Positions 34,081-43,094 of a stretch of 64,000 nt of DNA are shown here, one piece after another. Each line of letters begins with the position of its first letter. Position 1 is the first letter of the stretch. The notes beneath the pieces are model-generated. The model did not search any database and was not told the origin of the DNA. It saw only the letters and a list, made by a program, of their open reading frames with translations. The stretch lies in the NCBI RefSeq assembly GCF_004208535.1, contig NZ_SGIS01000016.1, positions 1 through 64,000 of the forward strand, written 5' to 3'. Source of the DNA: Sphingomonas populi (GTDB lineage: Bacteria; Pseudomonadota; Alphaproteobacteria; Sphingomonadales; Sphingomonadaceae). The position numbers were made by a program, and so were the translations under genes.

Positions 34081-35676
34081 GTGGCGACGATAGCAGCAGA
34101 CGCGGGGACGCCCGAGCCGACGCGGCGCGACATTCAGCGTGTCATCGCCGCATCATCGTTCGGCACCATGTTCGAATGGTATGATTTCTTCATCTACGGC
34201 ACGCTCGCCAAATATATCGGCCAGGCCTATTTCCCGACCGACAACGTCACGGTGCAGACGCTGCTGACCTGGGCGGGTTTCGCGGTCGGTTTCGGGTTTC
34301 GGCCACTGGGCGCCATCCTGTTCGGGTTTCTGGGCGATCGGCTCGGGCGCAAATACACGTTCCTCGTCACGATCGCGCTGATGGGGCTGGCGACCGCCGG
34401 GGTCGGGCTGGTGCCGTCGAGCGCGTCGATCGGGCTGCTCGCGCCGGCGATCGTGATCGGCTTGCGGATCTTGCAGGGGCTGGCGCTGGGCGGCGAATAT
34501 GGCGGCGCGGCGATCTACGTCGCGGAGCATTCGCCGCCGGGCAAGAGCGGCTTCTACACCAGTTTCATCCAGGCGAGCGTGGTCGGCGGCTTTCTGCTCA
34601 GCCTGATCGTGGTGCTGTCGGCCAAGGCGCTGATGCCGGCGGCGGTGTGGGCGGACTGGGGCTGGCGCTTTCCGTTCGTGTTCTCGCTGGTGTTGCTATC
34701 GATTTCGCTGTGGATGCGGCTCAAGCTCTCTGAGAGCCCGGTGTTCCGCGCGATGAAGGAAAGCGGTGAGACGGCTCGCAATCCGTTCGTCGAGAGCTTC
34801 ACCTTTCCCGGCAACCTCAAGCGGATTTTCGTGGCGCTGTTCGGCATCTCGGCCGGGCTGACCGTGATCTGGTACACTGCGATGTTCAGCGTTCTGGTGT
34901 TCCTCGGCACGATGCGAGTCGATGATACCGCCGCGCAGATCATCATCGGCGTGGGTGCTGCGAGCGGGCTGGGGTTCTTCGTGCTGTTCGGCTGGCTGTC
35001 CGACCGGATCGGGCGCAAGACGCCGATCGTGGTTGGCTATGCCGCGACGCTGGTGCTGCTGTTCCCGATCTACTGGATGATGGGCAGCGCGGCCAACCCG
35101 GCGCTGGCCGAGGCGTCGCGCCGCGCGCCGGTGGTCGTGTCGGGGCCGCACTGCGCCTATGATCCGTTCGCCGCGAAACAGGCCGACGCGTGCGGCAAGC
35201 TGCTCGACTATTTCTCGAAGAAGGGCGTGCCGTACCGCAAGGCGCATACCCCGGTGACGTTGGTGCTGATCGGTGGCGAGGCGGTGCGCGATACCAGCCG
35301 GGCAGGGCTGGACGCGGCGCTGACCCAGGCCGGCTACCAGCTTGACAAGGTGGTGCCGTCGATCGGCAACATCGCGGTGATGCTGGTAGCGATCCTGATG
35401 CTGGGCGCGCTGTCGGGCATGACCTTCGGGCCGGTCGCCGCGCTGCTGTCGGAGATGTTCCCGCCGCGCATCCGCTATAGCTCGATGTCGATCCCCTATC
35501 ATATCGGCACCGGCTATTTCGGTGGGTTCCTGCCGTTCATCAGCCAGTACATCATCGCACGCACCGGCAACCCCTATTCGGGGCTGTGGTATACGATGGC
35601 GGTGGTGGCGATGGCGTTGCTGGTGACGATCTGGGGACTGGGCGAGACGCGCGCCGGCACTGCGGAGGTCGAGTAG
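34081..35676 (+). CDS. MHS-family (proline/shikimate-type) MFS transporter
   Basis: Twelve-helix major facilitator of about 531 residues. GTG at 34081 is preferred, with GGGGAGACG upstream; an earlier GTG at 34018 adds 21 residues of poor quality. SSFGTMFEWYDFFIYG at the first helix is the metabolite:H+ symporter signature. GFGFRPLGAILFG and DRLGRKYTFL follow. There is an unusually long hydrophilic loop between helices 9 and 10 (about residues 350-425, with three Cys and Asp-rich segments). Substrate not deducible; likely a small organic acid or compatible solute. Confidence 0.85.
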   Translation: MATIAADAGTPEPTRRDIQRVIAASSFGTMFEWYDFFIYGTLAKYIGQAYFPTDNVTVQTLLTWAGFAVGFGFRPLGAILFGFLGDRLGRKYTFLVTIALMGLATAGVGLVPSSASIGLLAPAIVIGLRILQGLALGGEYGGAAIYVAEHSPPGKSGFYTSFIQASVVGGFLLSLIVVLSAKALMPAAVWADWGWRFPFVFSLVLLSISLWMRLKLSESPVFRAMKESGETARNPFVESFTFPGNLKRIFVALFGISAGLTVIWYTAMFSVLVFLGTMRVDDTAAQIIIGVGAASGLGFFVLFGWLSDRIGRKTPIVVGYAATLVLLFPIYWMMGSAANPALAEASRRAPVVVSGPHCAYDPFAAKQADACGKLLDYFSKKGVPYRKAHTPVTLVLIGGEAVRDTSRAGLDAALTQAGYQLDKVVPSIGNIAVMLVAILMLGALSGMTFGPVAALLSEMFPPRIRYSSMSIPYHIGTGYFGGFLPFISQYIIARTGNPYSGLWYTMAVVAMALLVTIWGLGETRAGTAEVE

Positions 35677-35723
35677 ACGCGCGCGGATTGCCGTGCGGGG
35701 TGCGCCGCCCTAGATCGGCTGCG

Positions 35724-36482
35724 ATGGATGATCCGCAAACCCCGGTCCCCGCCGCAACATTGGTGATCTTTCGCGACCGGGACGGTGCCGCGCCGGAGTT
35801 GCTGATGGTCGAGCGTGCCAAGGCGATGGCGTTCGCGGGCGGCGCGACGGTGTTTCCCGGCGGGCGAGTCGATCCCGGCGATCACGCGCTGGCGGCGGGG
35901 TTCGACGGTGACGCTGAAGACATCGCCGCGCGCATCGCCGCGATCCGTGAGACGATCGAGGAAGCGGGCGTCCCGGTCGGCATAACGCCGATGCCCGATG
36001 CGGCGGCGCTCGCGGGGTTGCGGGCGGCGTTGCGCGATGGCGTGGCGCTCGGTGCGGCGTTGCACGCGGGCGGCTTGACCGTCGATCCGGCGGCGCTGGT
36101 GCCATTCGCGCGTTGGGTGCCGACACACCGGGCGCGACGCGTGTTCGATACGCGCTTCTATCTCGCCGCGCTCCCGGCAGGTGCGCCGGAGCCGGTGGTC
36201 GATGCGACCGAGAACACCCGCGTCTTCTGGGCGAGCGCGCAAGGCGTGATCGACGAGGCTACGGCGGGGCGGCAGCATGTGATCTTCCCGACCCGCCGCA
36301 ATCTCGAACGGCTCGCGCAATATCGGGATTTCGCGCACGCTCGCGCCGATGCCTGGGCATATCCGATCCGCACCGTTTCATCCTGGATCGAGGATCGCGC
36401 CGGGGTCCCGCACCTCTGCATCCCCGCCGATCTCGGCTATCCTGTGACGTCCGAGCCGTTGGCGAGCGCGAAGCGCGGGTGA
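35724..36482 (+). CDS. NUDIX hydrolase
   Basis: Predicted pyrophosphohydrolase, 252 residues. Start set at ATG 35724 (MDDPQTPVPAATLV). The NUDIX box appears as GDAEDIAARIAAIRETIEEAGV, with the conserved RETxEEAG part at about 75-81; the first Gly of the canonical GX5E is shifted, so it belongs to the larger eukaryote-type NUDT7/NUDT8/19-like group that acts on CoA and its esters. The substrate is therefore perhaps acyl-CoA, but not certain. The stop overlaps the start of the extensin-like gene by one base (TGATG). Confidence 0.8.
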   Translation: MDDPQTPVPAATLVIFRDRDGAAPELLMVERAKAMAFAGGATVFPGGRVDPGDHALAAGFDGDAEDIAARIAAIRETIEEAGVPVGITPMPDAAALAGLRAALRDGVALGAALHAGGLTVDPAALVPFARWVPTHRARRVFDTRFYLAALPAGAPEPVVDATENTRVFWASAQGVIDEATAGRQHVIFPTRRNLERLAQYRDFAHARADAWAYPIRTVSSWIEDRAGVPHLCIPADLGYPVTSEPLASAKRG

Positions 36483-37207
36483 TGGCGGCGTTTCGGAGCG
36501 CCGCGCTGGCGATGCTGATCGCGGCGCTGCTGCTCGTGCTGATCCTCGCCGCGATCGCCGGCTTGCGCAGCAACCCGGAGGATCTGCCGTGGACGCCGCT
36601 GCACCTGAGCCAGCCGGTCGGGCTGTTCACTGGCCGCAAGCTTGCCGGGCTGCACGACAAAGGGCCGAAATGCGAGAAACTGCTCGCCGAGGCTGGGGTG
36701 CGGTTCGAGACCGCGCCGCCGATCAAGGACGGCATCTGCGGCTATAGCGATGGGCTGCGCCTCGCGGCGGGCGGTGCGCGGCGCATCGCGCTCGCGCCGG
36801 CCGATCCGGTGATGGCGTGCCCGGTCGCGGCCGGGCTGGCGATGTGGGAGTGGAACATCGTCCAGCCCGCCGCGCAGCGCTATCTGGGCGCGCCGGTGGT
36901 CGCGATCGAGCAACTCGGCACCTACAATTGCCGCCCGATGCGTGGCAGCAGTACGACGCTGAGCGAACATGGCAGCGCCGACGCGATCGACGTGTCGGCG
37001 TTCCGGCTGGCGGACGGCACGCGCATCACGCTGAGCGACGACTGGAAGGGCGACGGCCCGCGCGCGACTTTCCTCCACACGGTCCGTAACGGTGCCTGCA
37101 GGCTGTTCTCGACCGTGCTGTCGCCCGAATATAACGCAGCGCACCGTAACCATCTGCATCTTGATCAGGCGGCACGCGGCGCGATGGGCTGGCGCGCGTG
37201 CCGGTGA
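36482..37207 (+). CDS. Extensin-like C-terminal domain protein
   Basis: Extensin-like_C family (PF06904), 241 residues. One membrane-anchor helix at about 8-28, then the domain with four conserved Cys: GPKCEK, GICGYS, MACPVA and YNCRPM, plus GACRLF later. STTLSEHGSADAIDVSAF and HRNHLHLD are the metal-like His/Asp motifs that resemble peptidase M15/VanX. Probably a cell-wall associated enzyme. Coupled to the NUDIX gene upstream. Confidence 0.85.
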   Translation: MAAFRSAALAMLIAALLLVLILAAIAGLRSNPEDLPWTPLHLSQPVGLFTGRKLAGLHDKGPKCEKLLAEAGVRFETAPPIKDGICGYSDGLRLAAGGARRIALAPADPVMACPVAAGLAMWEWNIVQPAAQRYLGAPVVAIEQLGTYNCRPMRGSSTTLSEHGSADAIDVSAFRLADGTRITLSDDWKGDGPRATFLHTVRNGACRLFSTVLSPEYNAAHRNHLHLDQAARGAMGWRACR

Positions 37208-37213
37208 GGTCTG

Positions 37214-37316
37214 TCCCCCTCCCGCTTGCGGGAGGGGTTAGGGGAGGGGCTGTCAACCATCCGCACGTTGTTGGACAGGCCCTCCCCCGACCCCTCCCGC
37301 ACCCGGGAGGGGAGGA
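37214..37316. repeat. Dispersed compound palindrome, family C, copy 1
   Basis: CCCCTCCCGCTTGCGGGAGG hairpin at the left, CCCTCCCGCACCCGGGAGGG hairpin at the right, and an inverted inner pair AGGGGAGGGGCTGTC / GACAGGCCCTCCCC. It separates the convergent extensin-like and 37320 genes. Similar element at 63595-63697. Confidence 0.85.
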
Positions 37317-37319
37317 GGT

Positions 37320-37871
37320 TCAGTTCCGCACTGCGTTGGCTTCGACCTTTTCGACCCATTTCGGATAGAAGGCCGGCTGCCGGTTCGACCAGCCCGAGGC
37401 GGTCGCGGCGGCTTCGCTGATCGACTGGAGCAGCTTGCGCCGCAGATCGGGGTGCAATTGCGGCAGCGCGGCCGCCGAGCAGAAGGCGGCGGGCAGCCAC
37501 GGCCGCACCTCGGCGCCGATCAGCCGCTCGTACAGGAAGCGATAGGCCGAGAAGGTGGTAAGCCGCCCCTGGCCGAGATCGAACGCCGTCACCGTCATCA
37601 GCGGGGCGAGGAACGGCTCGATCGCATCGAGGCCGCTGTCGTCGGGGATCATCAGCCGGATGTCGGGGAGGCGGCTGTAGAGCCGGGCCTGCGCCCGGAT
37701 GCTCGCCGCCTCGACGACGTCGCGTGACCAGCGGGTCATCGCATCGTCGCGGTCCAGCCCGATATCGAGCGAGCGGCGCACATAGCGCTGCGTCGCCGAG
37801 GAGAACCCCGCGAATTCCTTCATCTCCGCCAGCGTGACCGCACCATTAGCCGGCTTTCTGCGCGCACCCAT
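37320..37871 (-). CDS. Hypothetical protein, 183 aa
   Basis: Function not recognised. Start set at ATG 37871 (MGARRKPANGAVTL). The protein is soluble and mostly alpha-helical, with an early NGAVTLAEMKEFAGFSSATQR stretch, DRDDAMTRWSRDVV, and an MTVTAFDLGQGRLTTFS central part; no signal peptide or motif is evident. A 311-base upstream region carries inverted repeats, which suggest regulation. It is convergent with the extensin-like gene, the family C repeat lying in the gap. Confidence 0.6.
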   Translation of the reverse strand: MGARRKPANGAVTLAEMKEFAGFSSATQRYVRRSLDIGLDRDDAMTRWSRDVVEAASIRAQARLYSRLPDIRLMIPDDSGLDAIEPFLAPLMTVTAFDLGQGRLTTFSAYRFLYERLIGAEVRPWLPAAFCSAAALPQLHPDLRRKLLQSISEAAATASGWSNRQPAFYPKWVEKVEANAVRN

Positions 37872-38182
37872 AAATCCACCCCGCTCGACCGTTGAACCGG
37901 GAGAGGATGCGCCGAGATGGTTGAGGCCATGCTGAACGCGCCGTCTCCCGATATTCACATCGCATCATATAATCTGTTGCGATGCAACAAAGGTTGCGAC
38001 GAACGGAGAGCGATCCGTAATCTTACGGTAACGGCGGTGACATTTTTCGCGTGCGCGGTGCCGCGTCGAAGCGGAAAGTCCTGTGTCGGGCCGAGGTCTC
38101 CCGCGAACGCGGAGTAACGATCTATTGTCGTACCGTGCGTGAGTCTTCCGCCCCTGCCGCGATCGGCAGGGGCGGGAGGGCA
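37872..38182. promoter_or_regulatory. Intergenic region with inverted repeats
   Basis: No gene seen in 311 bases. Two inverted repeats stand out: TGTTGC-GAT-GCAACA at 37975-37989 and CCGTAA-TC-TTACGG at 38015-38028. On the minus strand a -10-like TATATG lies at 37971-37966 next to the first one, about 95 bases upstream of the start at 37871. The 11-mer ACCGTAAGATT (minus strand, 38019-38029 region) recurs at about 32246-32256, upstream of the candidate sRNA. Confidence 0.45.
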
Positions 38183-38458
38183 TCAGGCGGACTTTTCCCG
38201 TTGCAGCTTGCGTTCCGCTTCCTCGTCATAACCGGAGGATGCCGGCGGTGCGTCGCTGCTCTTGGGCTGGGTGGTCGAGGGCGGGTCGCTTGCATCCATC
38301 GACTCGTCGAGGCCGCGATCGAGCTTGGCTTCGGCATTGGCCGGGTCACGCTCAAGGCGTGCGGCGATGGATTCGTCCTGCCCCGCATCCTGACGCGGAT
38401 CGTGGACATGCGCGCCGGTGTCGGCGTCCTGATCGACTGGCGTATCGTCCTCGGTCAT
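38183..38458 (-). CDS. Small acidic hypothetical protein, 91 aa
   Basis: Function not recognised. 91 residues, mostly Asp, Glu, Ala and Ser with few hydrophobic residues, so it is probably disordered. It starts MTEDDTPVDQDAD and ends with a short basic helix EEAERKLQREKSA. ATG at 38458 and the downstream 61-base gap to the transglutaminase gene are plausible for one transcript. Comparable acidic small proteins occur in Sphingomonadales as unnamed proteins. Confidence 0.6.
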   Translation of the reverse strand: MTEDDTPVDQDADTGAHVHDPRQDAGQDESIAARLERDPANAEAKLDRGLDESMDASDPPSTTQPKSSDAPPASSGYDEEAERKLQREKSA

Positions 38459-38519
38459 TACCGTTCTCCTATCGGTTACGCGGGGAGAACGATCGAAACG
38501 CGGGCCGCGTTCCAGCGGC

Positions 38520-39302
38520 TTATTCGTCGAGCTGCACGACCATGATCTGCTGCTGGTTGAGCGTCGCGGCGCCGAAGGTGGTCATGAAGGCGATGTCGGT
38601 GGCGTCGCGGCCGACGGCGATCCGCACCAGATCGCGCGCGCTGCCCATGCCGGTCGCATCGACCAGCCGCCACGCGCCGTCGAGCCACAGTTCGGCGACC
38701 GCGTGGAAATCGGGCGGCTCCACGCCCGGCGCATAGGCCGAGACACAGCGCGCCGGAATGCCGCCGGCGCGGGCGAGCGCGACGAGCAGATGGGCATAGT
38801 CACGGCACACGCCCTGACGGTTGGCGAAGGTCATCAGCGCGGTGGTCGCGCCGGTGCTGCTGCCTGAGGTGTAGGTGAGATGATCGCCGACCCATTCGGT
38901 GAGTGCCGCCGCAAGCGCCCCGCCGCGCAGGCCGGCGAAGGTCTGTTCGAGAAAGCCCTGGAACTGGTCCGACTCGCAATAGCGGCTCGGCATCAGATAC
39001 GGCACCGCTTCGGGCGGGAGCAGCCGGGGTGCGGTCTCGCCGAGCGACGCCAGCGCGACATCCTCGCGATCGAGGGTTACGACGGCCTGGTAGGTGGCGT
39101 GAAAGCGGTTTTCCGCGAGCGCCCAGCAGCGGACACCGACATCGTCCGCGCCCGGCATCGCGCGGAGCGGCTCGTTGCTGGAAACCAGCAGATTGTCATA
39201 TTCGAGCTGCTGGTCCGCCATCGCCGCCGCCTGCACCAGCAGCAGCATGTCGGTTGCGCCATCGATATCATAGTCCAGTTCGATGTCGATCTTGAGGCGC
39301 AT
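38520..39302 (-). CDS. Transglutaminase-like family protein
   Basis: Papain-fold transglutaminase-like domain, 260 residues, with a beta-rich N-terminal extension of about 150 residues. Catalytic triad visible as Cys in NRQGVCRDYAH (near residue 166), His in DFHAVAELWLDG and Asp in LVDATGMG. No signal peptide, so probably cytosolic peptidase or amidase. The family is often encoded near alpha-E and circularly permuted ATP-grasp proteins; those are not in this window. Confidence 0.88.
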   Translation of the reverse strand: MRLKIDIELDYDIDGATDMLLLVQAAAMADQQLEYDNLLVSSNEPLRAMPGADDVGVRCWALAENRFHATYQAVVTLDREDVALASLGETAPRLLPPEAVPYLMPSRYCESDQFQGFLEQTFAGLRGGALAAALTEWVGDHLTYTSGSSTGATTALMTFANRQGVCRDYAHLLVALARAGGIPARCVSAYAPGVEPPDFHAVAELWLDGAWRLVDATGMGSARDLVRIAVGRDATDIAFMTTFGAATLNQQQIMVVQLDE

Positions 39303-39325
39303 CGTGATCCCTTTTGAGCAAGCGA

Positions 39326-39355
39326 AAGGCCCGGCGGATCGCTCCGCCGGGCCTT
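39326..39355. terminator. Hairpin terminator between BI-1 and the transglutaminase gene
   Basis: Perfect 13-bp stem (39326-39338 with 39343-39355), AAGGCCCGGCGGA / TCCGCCGGGCCTT with loop TCGC. Lies after the stop of the Bax-inhibitor gene on minus. No long T run, so intrinsic strength is moderate. Confidence 0.65.
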
Positions 39356-39395
39356 CCCGATATCAGACGCCGATATCAGGCGAATGTGGCGCCGC

Positions 39396-40130
<735 letters not shown>

Positions 40131-40253
40131 TGTAGTACATCTCCTTGGACCGGCCATGTGCCGGTTCTCCGCGAATATCGGCGTTTGCGAGGGGCTTTTC
40201 AAGCAATTCCGCCTGATCCAGATGTTGTTGTCTTCTGTTAATGATGTGTTGCC

Positions 40254-40793
40254 ATGCACCGACTTTTTGTTGCTCTCCGCCCGCCGCGTGCGATCCGCCT
40301 GCAACTCGCCGACGCGATGCACGGTATCGCCGACGCGCGGTGGCAGGATGACGACCAGTTGCACCTGACGATCCGCTATATTGGCGAGGTGGATCGGCGG
40401 ATGGCCGAGGATATCGCGGTCGAACTCGGCCATGTCCATGCCGGTGCGGTTACGACTTCGGTGGCAGGGGTCGGCGCGTTCGACCGGCGCGGACGGATCG
40501 ACGCTTTATGGGCTGGGCTGACCCCGCATGACGCGCTGGCCGCGCTCCACCGTAAGGTCGATCATGCGCTGGTGCGGCTGGGTTTGCCGCCCGAGGGCCG
40601 CGCCTATCTGCCGCACATCACGCTGGCGCGGCTGCCGCGAAGCGCCGATCCGGTGGAGATCGAACGCTGGCGCGCGGCACAGGCGGGTTTGGCGAGCGCG
40701 CCGTTCGTGATGGAGCACCTCATCCTGTTCGAAAGCACGCTCGGTAGCGCGGGCGCGCGCTACGATACCGTCGCGCGCTGGCCGCTGGGCTGA
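40254..40793 (+). CDS. thpR: RNA 2',3'-cyclic phosphodiesterase
   Basis: Member of the 2H phosphoesterase family, 179 residues. The two HxTx motifs are H37LTI (HLTIRYIG) and H121ITL (HITLARLP), spaced as expected. It hydrolyses 2',3'-cyclic phosphates of RNA or nucleotides, formerly called 2'-5' RNA ligase. ATG at 40254; no partner in the same operon, and a family A palindrome follows 35 bases after the stop. Confidence 0.92.
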   Translation: MHRLFVALRPPRAIRLQLADAMHGIADARWQDDDQLHLTIRYIGEVDRRMAEDIAVELGHVHAGAVTTSVAGVGAFDRRGRIDALWAGLTPHDALAALHRKVDHALVRLGLPPEGRAYLPHITLARLPRSADPVEIERWRAAQAGLASAPFVMEHLILFESTLGSAGARYDTVARWPLG

Positions 40794-40827
40794 GCTTTAG
40801 TTTTATCCGCGTCGGCCGAACTCCACA

Positions 40828-40904
40828 CCGTTCGTCCCGAGCGAAGTCGAGGGACATGCCTCAAGCGCTGCGCAGCGTGTCTCGACTTCGCTCGACACGA
40901 ACGG
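40828..40904. repeat. Dispersed palindromic element, family A, copy 2
   Basis: Outer arms CCGTTCGTCCCGAGCGAAGT and TTCGCTCGACACGAACGG, with GTCGAGGGACA / TGTCTCGAC inside and a CGCTGCGCAGCG centre. Between convergent thpR and the M14 peptidase gene. Confidence 0.88.
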
Positions 40905-40927
40905 GTGAGGGGGAGGGTAGGCCGGGT

Positions 40928-42046
40928 TCAAATCCCGTCGATCATGTCCGCCAGCACTTCCAGACACGATCCCGCCAGCCGTTTGCACCGCTCGGGCGAC
41001 CAGCCGAACTCTGCGTCGGCGTTGGCGTCATGGTCCTTGAAGGGCATTTCCAGCGTCATCGCCACCGCGCCGAAGCGATTGGCGAGCTGGTTGGTCGACA
41101 TGGTGAGGTTGGCCTTGCCGGGCGCCGATTTGCCATAGCCCTGCTCCATCTGGAAATCGGGCGTGTGCGCGGTGAGGCGGCGCTGGAAATCGTAGAAGTT
41201 TTCGCCCTGCGTGTCGGTCCAGTTGGGGATGCCCTCGAACCCGGCGATGAAATTGGCGGGAATCGATTCGTCGCCGTGGACGTCCATCGCGAAGGCGACG
41301 CCGGTCACGTCCATCGCGTCGCGCACGCACAGCACTTCGGGGCTCTTTTCCGGCGTCGGTGCGTGCCATTCGCGGTTGAGGTTCACCCCGGCCGCGTTGG
41401 TGCGCAAATGGCCGCGGAAGCTGCCGTCGGGGTTCATGTTAGGGACGATGTGGAACGTCGCCTTCTCGCGCAGCGCCGCCGTTACGGGGTCCGCAGTGTC
41501 GGTGAGGCGTTCGAGCGCACCCTCGGCCCAATATTCCGCCATCGTCTCGCCGGGATGCTGGCGGGCGTAGAGCCACACCGGCTTCGGCCCCTCGCCGAGC
41601 GTGAGGCAATCGATCGCGCGCCCGTCGAGCGACTGGCCGAGTTCGCGGTGGGTGACGCCGGATTCGCGCGCCATCCGCGCGATCAGGGCATCGTGCCGGT
41701 CCATCGTATATGGCGCGAAATAGGCGAACCACAGGAGATCGCTGGTCCCGTCCGAGCCGAACTCCAGCGTGCCATCGGCATAGCGGGTCGGCGCGAGCCG
41801 CCACGTCTCGCGGTCGGTGCTCGTCCGCACCTTGTAGCCCGGCCAGCCCGGCGGATAGGCCGATCCGCCGGCGTTGACGATCCGGTAGGTGAGCGCGCGG
41901 CCTTTCGCGCCCGCCACGCGGAAATGGAACCACTGGTAGAAATCGCTATGCTTGTCGGTGACGATTTCCAGCGTGAAGACATCGCCGTCGATACCGACGA
42001 CACGAATATTGCCGCTGTCGAAAGCGGCGTTGATGCTGATGTTCAT
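40928..42046 (-). CDS. M14-family zinc carboxypeptidase (cytosolic-type)
   Basis: Predicted metallocarboxypeptidase of 372 residues, of the M14B/cytosolic carboxypeptidase-like group. An N-terminal beta domain (about 1-110) precedes the catalytic part. Zinc ligands lie in [13 protein letters not shown] (HxxE) and the His after the central strand in AMDVHGD. Active-site Glu is in MTLEMPFKD near the end. No signal peptide. In eukaryotes such proteins trim glutamates from tubulin; bacterial substrates are unknown. The start overlaps the lipoprotein stop by 4 bases. Confidence 0.88.
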   Translation of the reverse strand: MNISINAAFDSGNIRVVGIDGDVFTLEIVTDKHSDFYQWFHFRVAGAKGRALTYRIVNAGGSAYPPGWPGYKVRTSTDRETWRLAPTRYADGTLEFGSDGTSDLLWFAYFAPYTMDRHDALIARMARESGVTHRELGQSLDGRAIDCLTLGEGPKPVWLYARQHPGETMAEYWAEGALERLTDTADPVTAALREKATFHIVPNMNPDGSFRGHLRTNAAGVNLNREWHAPTPEKSPEVLCVRDAMDVTGVAFAMDVHGDESIPANFIAGFEGIPNWTDTQGENFYDFQRRLTAHTPDFQMEQGYGKSAPGKANLTMSTNQLANRFGAVAMTLEMPFKDHDANADAEFGWSPERCKRLAGSCLEVLADMIDGI

Positions 42047-42666
42047 CGCACCGTGATAGTGCGCCCCGATTCACCGGGGAAGCCCCGGAACAGCGCATTC
42101 GCCAGTTTGTGCGCGGTGACGTCGGCTTGCGCTGCCGCCGCCGTTTCGGGTGCTGCGGTGCGCGCGCGGCCTTCCCAGACCACGGTCGCATCGCTGCGGC
42201 GTTTGATCTGCACCGACAGCTCGGTGAGGATCACATAATGCTGCTTGGGCTTGCCGATCGGGAACGATATGCCGCCGCCGAGGCCAATACCACCGCCGCC
42301 GCCACGCCGTCCGCCGCCGGTGAAGCCGCCACCGCCGAGACCAATTGACACGCCAGAGCGCTGGGCCGGGCCGTCTTCCTCCGTGGTGCGCGTGAAGCCG
42401 ACCACGGCGAGGAACTGGCCGGCGTCTGCGGGGGGCGGTGCGGTATAGCCGTAATTGAGCAATTCGGTCTGCACGGCGGCGGCATAGGTCTTGAATTCGA
42501 GGCTGGCTGGCGATCCGCCTGCCATCGGCTCCACCGCGAGCGTGCCCGTCACCACCGGCGCGCCGAGGTGGAAGCGCGTCACCTGCACCGGGCCGCCGCT
42601 CGTCGTCGCGCATCCCGCCAGCGCCAGCGCGGGGAGGGCCACCGCCATTGTGATGAAGGCTTTCAT
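42043..42666 (-). CDS. DUF4136-type lipoprotein
   Basis: Predicted outer-membrane or periplasmic lipoprotein, 207 residues. Lipobox LALAGC at about 14-19 after [15 protein letters not shown]. It matches the DUF4136 pattern: [17 protein letters not shown] near residue 60, then a Gly-rich linker ([18 protein letters not shown]) and a C-terminal strand part with [12 protein letters not shown]. Function unknown; the fold resembles YbjN-type or Lpt-associated small lipoproteins but is not assigned. Coupled to the M14 gene. Confidence 0.8.
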   Translation of the reverse strand: MKAFITMAVALPALALAGCATTSGGPVQVTRFHLGAPVVTGTLAVEPMAGGSPASLEFKTYAAAVQTELLNYGYTAPPPADAGQFLAVVGFTRTTEEDGPAQRSGVSIGLGGGGFTGGGRRGGGGGIGLGGGISFPIGKPKQHYVILTELSVQIKRRSDATVVWEGRARTAAPETAAAAQADVTAHKLANALFRGFPGESGRTITVR

Positions 42667-42803
42667 GGTCTTGTTGTCCTTACCTTACGAGCGCGCTCGT
42701 TACCCTTGTGGAACGCTCGCGTGGGCTGATCGTATCCCGCTTGAGCGCCACGGATTTGTCAGCAATGTGTCGGCGGCACGAGATTTTTACCGGCCGCGCC
42801 GCC

Positions 42804-42830
42804 TTGACTTGGAAGGGGTGCGACTATAGG
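42804..42830 (+). promoter_or_regulatory. Possible promoter of rpmJ
   Basis: TTGACT (42804-42809) and TATAGG (42825-42830) with a 15-base spacer, about 40 bases upstream of the rpmJ start. The short spacer makes it a modest prediction. Confidence 0.45.
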
Positions 42831-42876
42831 CGAGCGCCTCTTTTCACGAACCCCTGAACCAAGAAGCGAATCGATC

Positions 42877-43002
42877 ATGAAGATCCGCAATTCCCTGAAG
42901 TCGCTCAAGGACCGGCATCGCGATAACCGCGTGATCCGCCGTCGCGGCCGCACGTATATCATCAACAAGACCAACCGCCGCTTCAAGGCCCGCCAGGGCT
43001 GA
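42877..43002 (+). CDS. rpmJ: 50S ribosomal protein L36, zinc-free form
   Basis: Forty-one residues, [19 protein letters not shown], then [16 protein letters not shown] and a short KARQG end. The four zinc-binding cysteines of the C+ form are absent, so this is the C-minus version used when zinc is limiting or as the sole L36 in many alphaproteobacteria. It is too short for standard ORF lists, but the family match is clear. A strong hairpin follows 12 bases after the stop, and a promoter-like pair precedes it. Confidence 0.95.
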   Translation: MKIRNSLKSLKDRHRDNRVIRRRGRTYIINKTNRRFKARQG

Positions 43003-43014
43003 TTTGTTGGAAGA

Positions 43015-43094
43015 CGGCACCGGCCCGCTCCCCCACCCGGCCGCCCATCCAGAATATTCTGTGGGTGGCCGGGTGGGGGAGCGGGCCGGTGCCG
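43015..43094. repeat. Long near-perfect inverted repeat (hairpin) after rpmJ
   Basis: Arms 43015-43047 and 43062-43094 pair over 33 bp with one C/T mismatch that becomes G-U in RNA: left CGGCACCGGCCCGCTCCCCC then ACCCGGCCGCCCA; the right arm mirrors it. The loop holds a second palindrome, CAGAATATTCTG (43050-43061). It lies between rpmJ and the HAD gene and overlaps the latter's start. Confidence 0.92.

Noticed and set aside
33901..35676. Genomic island inserted at tRNA-Val
   Set aside because: No integrase, no repeated tRNA 3' end and no phage gene follows; an MFS transporter gene begins soon after.
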